Source of the DNA: JAZKFR01 sp040386295
GTDB lineage: Bacteria > Pseudomonadota > Gammaproteobacteria > Burkholderiales > Rhodocyclaceae
DNA: 23,397 nucleotides
Direction of reading: 5' to 3'
Assembly (NCBI GenBank): GCA_040386295.1
Contig: JAZKFR010000160.1
Coordinates: forward strand, 1-23,397
Below, one piece after another: positions 22,601 to 23,397 of this stretch; position 1 is the first letter of the stretch; each line of letters begins with the position of its first letter. A program made the position numbers and the translations under genes. The notes under the pieces were generated by a model. The model was not told the DNA's origin and searched no databases. It saw nothing but the letters and a program-made list of their open reading frames with translations.

Positions 22601-23397
22601 GACGGCCGTCCTTACCCTTATCAGCGCTCGGCGTTTGCTGAGGCGGAGCGCGCGCTGAGCACGCTCAATACACAGCTCGCCAAGCCCGGAACAGACTTAA
22701 AAGCAGCTCAAAAAGATTTTTTGAACGCGCTGCGCTCAGCTTCCTTGGAGGTCGAAGTGCCACAGCAGGTGGCAGCGCTTCAGGCGACGCTGAGTCGCGC
22801 TGAGCAAGAAGTAGGCGCGCCCTTGGGCTCTTCGGTTGCTGTGGCTGAATTTGCTCGGATCTTAAAAGAACCCACAAATACAGCTCTGATTCCCGACGCG
22901 CCGAAAAACAGAAAAACTGAGGCGCAGAAACGCGAGGCTGAGTTGGCAAATGCGGCGACTGCTTTAAAAAACGCCCAAGGCTTAGCCCTGCTCGCAGCAG
23001 AGCCAGAAGCCTTGGCTAATCTGGAGCGTAGGTTCCAGGATGCTAAATCCGCACTGGCGGAGCTGGCTTCTGAGGTAGACGCTAGCGCCGACAACGCCAA
23101 GAAGAGATGGCCGGAAATAAGCCAGGAGATCGAACGTTTGCAGCGTGAGACACCACTGATCGAGGCTACGGCGAGCAATCTTAATGCAGCGTTTGAGTCA
23201 GTCAGGCAGGCCGTAAAGGGTAAAGGCAATCCGCCGGTTCGTTTGTTGATGCGTCATTTTTTGCCCTTATATGAAGAAGGGGCACTGCCCGCAAGCTTAA
23301 GCACAGCAATCGACGCGCTGATTGCGCATGGCGTGGCTCCTCTGGCTGAAGGTCGTCCGGCGCAGGCCGTTGCTCATCCTCAGCCCGAGAACCCCTT
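19673..23397 (+). CDS. very large TPR/coiled-coil protein of unknown function, 3' end outside window
   Basis: Open from ATG 19673 to the last base, 1241 codons without a stop. No signal peptide: the first 40 or so residues (MTGLTQATNPSAGANRDLAT...) are polar and probably disordered. Residues about 60-280 are helical. About 281-400 contains TPR-like pairs (LSIAYQLLGRFGMAEKHMQA, ILLAYAYAACGDMRSAIQNM) and another lies near 662-693 (RTLAGAYAAIGDMENAKYHD). A short hydrophobic stretch, AAASVAVATAAYGLV, is at about 717-731. From about 990 on the sequence is Ala/Glu/Leu/Gln-rich and predicted coiled coil. A 9-bp tandem repeat (22544-22570) makes EATEATGST. The front two thirds use ATA, AGA, AGG and CTA codons freely and are AT-richer than the housekeeping genes, while the last quarter is GC-richer, suggesting a mosaic or acquired origin. 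I recognise no family; a scaffold or secreted effector is possible but unproven. Confidence 0.88.
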   Translation, partial: MTGLTQATNPSAGANRDLATSVGAVDVLVAPQLNPLEPNHADFALMTPTELERNEQETLNFLDLLDSVGTGQEGRDVPELITSIRTNMGFLEGGQADSELLGKLDLLLLVAALDHFQKRIPDHLLIYAQALGKVGAMLLRVKDEFISRLSTHIELAEKWVEGVSISEISRDLFTSVKRGLKNDTKSTALDELEKLADLPNLTQLAEDFELEKECRRGGAPVVAFTLNHDEILLINRIDVHRADVHSGYLNVRAAVDMTENGSTKFGQMITLLEAALKSDLCATARGLAHCRLSIAYQLLGRFGMAEKHMQAYLTIYPEDPNIYAAMASLYWANRIYREDPTSVLFCTQKNVVSAIKYAELSIVKNPYHVQARILLAYAYAACGDMRSAIQNMRLAKQLENAEQLKSTSLEEIPGKKESLLKAFMFPGFFENIGNIQNTVNIDKPDKEKLKALSSLKPPGEKAVEQVTITRSLGLYLRPILVVQARALSDDAVVQKELVEIYYFSAASANSFMRPLQAGTKAFLEKKFSVSSGNFEEAFNAPAEYKVAHRRLLPVFYKMYFRSIIADFAEGTDKKEGKAARYFRVIRLLIEVGKNDSRLAAEYYLCLATTHLFLIRAELSEQGISPQDGEAVLPYYRSTRRHELLAFVIEPLKQAVSLDPSLVDAHRTLAGAYAAIGDMENAKYHDDIAVELERPRTYYETHIQPRIQPYVTHLPDIAAASVAVATAAYGLVHNVKTSRAQKAELKRKIEDAFTTSGTPLSKALRQLYLERILAAQAGEESRVGLYKILCSGLGNKAFATAFLLFIKDADANTARPDSLAALEPFKGALVMLKQAMRSFFSSAQGKWLPKKGHESTRYDEQLVVLLREQLTSFIEFDVVLNNLEKNQPNALNSENLSAAVAQAGLSSEELKPLISNVLKPKEAAALFKEMPFVRLTPQVEASGKSPFINFVAQFTRPAEATEATGSTEPGDFFTLTIDGRPYPYQRSAFAEAERALSTLNTQLAKPGTDLKAAQKDFLNALRSASLEVEVPQQVAALQATLSRAEQEVGAPLGSSVAVAEFARILKEPTNTALIPDAPKNRKTEAQKREAELANAATALKNAQGLALLAAEPEALANLERRFQDAKSALAELASEVDASADNAKKRWPEISQEIERLQRETPLIEATASNLNAAFESVRQAVKGKGNPPVRLLMRHFLPLYEEGALPASLSTAIDALIAHGVAPLAEGRPAQAVAHPQPENP
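22544..22570. repeat. 9-bp tandem repeat in the large TPR/coiled-coil gene
   Basis: GAGGCTACT occurs twice exactly (22544-22552, 22553-22561), followed by a diverged GGGTCTACT (22562-22570). Encodes EAT EAT GST in a linker between the middle and the coiled-coil part of the protein. Confidence 0.9.

Noticed and set aside
22665..23229. minus-strand frames opposite the large gene
   Set aside because: Ser/Ala/Leu-rich antisense of coiled-coil codons; no start signals and no family features.

Overview
The window looks like a chromosomal segment of a betaproteobacterium, most likely order Burkholderiales and perhaps Oxalobacteraceae. This is inferred from the protein sequences (RlmJ, a small lysine-rich protein of a type I recall from Burkholderiales, ClpB, SucCD), from the argH / algZ-algR neighbourhood, and from moderate GC. 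The genus cannot be fixed from the sequence alone.

Layout. Positions 1-52 are the 3' part of a tRNA-Val(GAC). A minus-strand block follows: a doubtful small membrane ORF, rlmJ, a 53-residue lysine-rich protein with a TTG start, a nitronate-monooxygenase-family flavoprotein, and clpB with its terminator and a near-consensus sigma-32 promoter. Divergent from clpB is an 863-residue hybrid kinase (5997-8588). Its membrane sensor resembles the Vibrio CqsS / Legionella LqsS family of alpha-hydroxyketone quorum sensors, but it carries two receivers and its own Hpt domain. A 547-base gap after it holds a candidate terminator and two inverted REP-like palindromes. Then comes a minus-strand argH-nadK-recN run. 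Divergent from argH is a FimS/AlgZ-AlgR (LytTR) two-component pair. It converges on sucCD across a perfect 17-bp bidirectional terminator.

From about 17965 to 19670 the window is a gene graveyard: an IS256-type transposase remnant (+), a haemagglutinin-repeat fragment (-) of a two-partner-secretion exoprotein, a frameshifted and truncated TpsB/ShlB-type transporter (-), and an IS3-type OrfB fragment (-). Directly after it, a very long + strand reading frame begins at 19673 with a good ribosome binding site. It runs without a stop to the window end (at least 1241 codons). It encodes a soluble protein with TPR-like helices and a coiled-coil C-terminal part that I do not recognise, and it is the best candidate here for something undescribed.

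Overall: housekeeping genes (RNA modification, proteostasis, arginine and NADP synthesis, DNA repair, TCA cycle), two signalling systems, and an accessory right end with transfer scars. Across the window, short tandem duplications of 6-15 bp, all with unit length divisible by three, recur in coding regions and extend low-complexity protein segments.
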